This document shows positions 5,478 to 7,160 of a DNA stretch of 7,160 nucleotides, piece after piece; position 1 is the first letter of the stretch, and each line of letters begins with the position of its first letter. The DNA is from Muribaculaceae bacterium. GTDB lineage: Bacteria > Bacteroidota > Bacteroidia > Bacteroidales > Muribaculaceae. The DNA lies in the NCBI GenBank assembly GCA_020026215.1, contig JAHHQT010000094.1, positions 1 to 7,160 of the forward strand, written 5' to 3'. Made by a program: the position numbers and the translations under genes. The notes beneath the pieces are model-generated. The model worked only from the letters and a program-made list of their open reading frames with translations, was not told where the DNA came from and searched no databases.

Positions 5478-5507
5478 TAAAGATAAGTGTTTCCCTTCAG
5501 AATACAA
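5478..5507 (-). promoter_or_regulatory. Promoter of the SPOR-like lipoprotein gene
   Basis: On the - strand TTG (5507-5505) is followed after 19 bases by TATCTTTA (5485-5478), one mismatch from TAnnTTTG. The expected start is near 5471, giving a leader of about 15-17 bases before the ATG at 5455. The -33 TTG is the end of the T-tract of the peptidase terminator, so termination and initiation signals share bases. Confidence 0.6.
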
Positions 5508-5543
5508 AAAATAAAGGCTGTTTGATTTGCTCAAACAGCCTTT
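5506..5543 (-). terminator. Intrinsic terminator of the M3 peptidase gene
   Basis: A perfect 13-bp stem, AAAGGCTGTTTGA (5513-5525) with TCAAACAGCCTTT (5531-5543), has a 5-base loop. On the - strand it is followed by ATTTTTT (5512-5506). It lies 21 bases beyond the TAA at 5565, not beyond the premature TAA at 5664, which supports 5565 as the original end of the gene. Confidence 0.92.
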
Positions 5544-5564
5544 GTCTATAAGTTGAAATTTGGA

Positions 5565-5663
5565 TTATTTGTCCAACCCTTTGTCGCGAAGCAATGCGCC
5601 AACTTCAGGTTTGTGACCTGCAAAGTTTTCGTAAAGAACCATCGGGTTTTCGGCGTTACCTGA
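5565..5663 (-). pseudogene. Detached C-terminal tail of the M3 peptidase, beyond an in-frame TAA
   Basis: Directly after the TAA at 5664-5666 the same reading frame continues for 32 codons, from S-G-N-A-E-N-P-M-V-L-Y to L-R-D-K-G-L-D-K, and ends at TAA 5565-5567. This is recognisably the normal end of Dcp-type M3 peptidases, where an L-Y-x-x-F/W-x-G-x-x-P motif is followed by a terminal helix and G-L; E. coli Dcp ends in a similar way from memory. No frame change is needed after the stop. It has no start codon of its own in a suitable place and is best read as part of the peptidase gene, separated by a nonsense change, a small cluster of indels or a sequencing error. Confidence 0.8.
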
Positions 5664-7160
5664 TTAAAGCAATATTTGATATTTTGCTGCAGTTTCAGGA
5701 TCGAAGATACCATGTTTTTGGAAGACTTCGTAACCATCGCAGTCCAAAACTTGAGCCCATAGGTAAGTATAGTAGCCTGCTGCATAACCGTCGCCACTGA
5801 AAATGTGGTTGAAGTATGTAGAACGGTAGCGGAATTGGATTTCTTTAGGCATACCCAATTTTTCAGCAACTTTTTGTTCGAATGCTGCTACATCCAAATC
5901 TTCAGTAACGATTTGTTTGTGCCATTCCAAATCCAATAGAGCTGCACCTACCAATTCTGTCATCATGAAACCTTGGTTGAATTTGCTTGAATCTACCAAT
6001 TTTTGAACAAGGTGTTCAGGGATAACTTCGTCTGTTTGATAGTGACGAGCGTAGATTTTCAACAATTCTGGTTCCAACATCCAGTGTTCGTTCAATTGAG
6101 ATGGAAATTCAACGAAGTCGCGGTCAACATTTGTACCTGCGTTGCCTTTGTATTGAGTTTTTGTCAACATTCCGTGAAGGCCGTGACCGAATTCATGGAA
6201 CATAGTTTCAACATCGTCAAGAGTCAATAGAGATGGGCTGTCTGCAGTCGGTTTAGAGAAGTTTCCTACGTTGTAAACGATAGGGCGAATGTTTTTAGTT
6301 CCGTTAGCTTCTTGATAAACAAACATCCAAGCACCTTGGCGTTTACCGGCACGTGCATAGTAGTCAGTCATGAATGTTGCAAGGTGAGAGCTGTCTTTGT
6401 CGAATACTTCGAATACTTTTACGTCAGGATGATAAACAGGAACGTCTTTCACTTTCTTGAATGTGATGCCGTAAAGTCTTTCTGCCAATGTGAAGATACC
6501 TTTTCTTACGTTTTCGATAGGGAAGTAAGCGCGAACGTCGTTTTCATCGAATTCGAATCTTTCTTTCTTCACTTTTTCAGCATAATAGTAGTAGTCCCAT
6601 GCTTCAATTTTGAAGTTGCCACCGTGGTTGTTGACATATTTTTGCATATCAGCGATTTCTTCGTTGGCTTTCTTTACAGCAGGTTCCCAGATTTGCATCA
6701 ATAGGTCTTCAGCGTTTTTTACTGTTTTAGCCATTACTGGTGCAATTTGGTAAGCGGCATAGTTCTCGAAACCGAAAAGTTGGGCTTTTTGACTTCTTAG
6801 TTTAAGAATTTCGTTGATAAGTTGTTTATTGTCGTTTTCGTCATTGTTGTTTGCCAAGTTGATGTAAGCCAAATACATTTCTTTACGCAACTCGCGGTTG
6901 TCTGCATAAGTCAAGAAAGGCAAGCGGCTTGGTGAATGAAGTGTGAATACCCATTTGCCTTTCATGCCTGCGGCTTCAGCTTCTTCAGCTGCAACGGCGA
7001 TACTTGATTCAGGAAGTCCGGCAAGGTCGCTTTCGTTTTCAATCACCATTTTCCATTTGTTGGTATCGTTGACGATATTGTCACCGAACTTTAGGTTCAA
7101 TGATGCTAATTTTTCGTTGATTTGTTTCAACTCTTCTTTCTTTTCCGCAGAAAGCAAAGC
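5664..7160 (-). CDS. M3 family zinc metallopeptidase, Dcp-like (start outside window, early stop)
   Basis: The visible 498 codons are the catalytic part of an oligopeptidase of family M3, most like peptidyl-dipeptidase Dcp, which trims dipeptides from the C-terminus of short peptides. The frame is open to the right edge, so the TTG at 7157 is not a start; roughly 200 N-terminal residues are expected beyond it. The zinc site H-E-F-G-H is at 6197-6183, and the third ligand Glu, in D-F-V-E-F-P-S-Q, is at 6110-6108, 29 residues on, as expected. The substrate-binding segment H-I-F-S-G-D-G-Y-A-A-G-Y-Y-T-Y is also intact. The product ends at A-A-K-Y-Q-I-L-L and TAA 5664-5666, 32 codons short of the family end. 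A terminator follows the longer version. Whether the shortened protein folds is unknown; the gene may be inactive. Cell location cannot be judged without the N-terminus. Confidence 0.9.
   Translation of the reverse strand, partial: ALLSAEKKEELKQINEKLASLNLKFGDNIVNDTNKWKMVIENESDLAGLPESSIAVAAEEAEAAGMKGKWVFTLHSPSRLPFLTYADNRELRKEMYLAYINLANNNDENDNKQLINEILKLRSQKAQLFGFENYAAYQIAPVMAKTVKNAEDLLMQIWEPAVKKANEEIADMQKYVNNHGGNFKIEAWDYYYYAEKVKKERFEFDENDVRAYFPIENVRKGIFTLAERLYGITFKKVKDVPVYHPDVKVFEVFDKDSSHLATFMTDYYARAGKRQGAWMFVYQEANGTKNIRPIVYNVGNFSKPTADSPSLLTLDDVETMFHEFGHGLHGMLTKTQYKGNAGTNVDRDFVEFPSQLNEHWMLEPELLKIYARHYQTDEVIPEHLVQKLVDSSKFNQGFMMTELVGAALLDLEWHKQIVTEDLDVAAFEQKVAEKLGMPKEIQFRYRSTYFNHIFSGDGYAAGYYTYLWAQVLDCDGYEVFQKHGIFDPETAAKYQILL

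Noticed and set aside
5546..5869. A 107-codon - strand frame crossing the early stop of the M3 peptidase.
   Set aside because: Its sequence has no family character. The true tail lies in the same frame as the peptidase, so this frame is a shadow and not a frameshift continuation.

Overview
The window looks like chromosomal DNA of a member of the order Bacteroidales (phylum Bacteroidota). The evidence is AT-rich intergenic DNA, several promoters of the Bacteroides type (a TTG about 19-22 bases upstream of TAnnTTTG), an EF-P and an M3 peptidase of the form I associate with that group, and the general lack of strong Shine-Dalgarno sites. I cannot name the genus. Nothing points to phage, insertion sequence or CRISPR origin. 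Most of the window is ordinary housekeeping sequence, with one accessory-looking operon.

Layout, left to right. On the + strand, the C-terminal end of xseA (cut by the window edge) is followed by xseB, so both subunits of exodeoxyribonuclease VII are made from one transcript. A hairpin with T-tracts on both sides (674-719) ends this operon and also the one arriving from the right. That second operon (2274 to 724, - strand) holds a zeta-toxin-like P-loop kinase, a very acidic 65-residue protein of unknown function and a TIGR02757/DUF2400 family protein. Both gene junctions overlap (32 bp and 4 bp). Its promoter carries a 10-bp direct repeat inside the -33/-7 spacer and an inverted repeat at the expected transcription start. 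This is the best candidate in the window for an under-described system.

Next on the - strand are a stand-alone homocysteine S-methyltransferase domain protein (3337-2363) and, behind a clear terminator, efp, encoding elongation factor P (4029-3466). A 396-bp AT-rich intergenic region with divergent promoters separates efp from a + strand YfcE-like metallophosphoesterase (4426-4932). That gene converges, with one base between stop codons, on a - strand lipoprotein with a SPOR-like C-terminal domain (5455-4934). The rest (7160-5565, - strand) is an M3 family zinc peptidase of the Dcp type. Its start lies beyond the window, and an in-frame TAA at 5664-5666 interrupts it 32 codons before a well-preserved original C-terminus.

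The genes serve mostly separate tasks: DNA repair (xseAB), translation (efp), methionine or methyl metabolism (the homocysteine methyltransferase), peptide breakdown (M3 peptidase) and cell envelope (SPOR lipoprotein). Functional linkage is suggested only for xseA-xseB and, by overlap, for the zeta-like operon. All assignments are from reading the sequence and from memory of the families; no searches were run.
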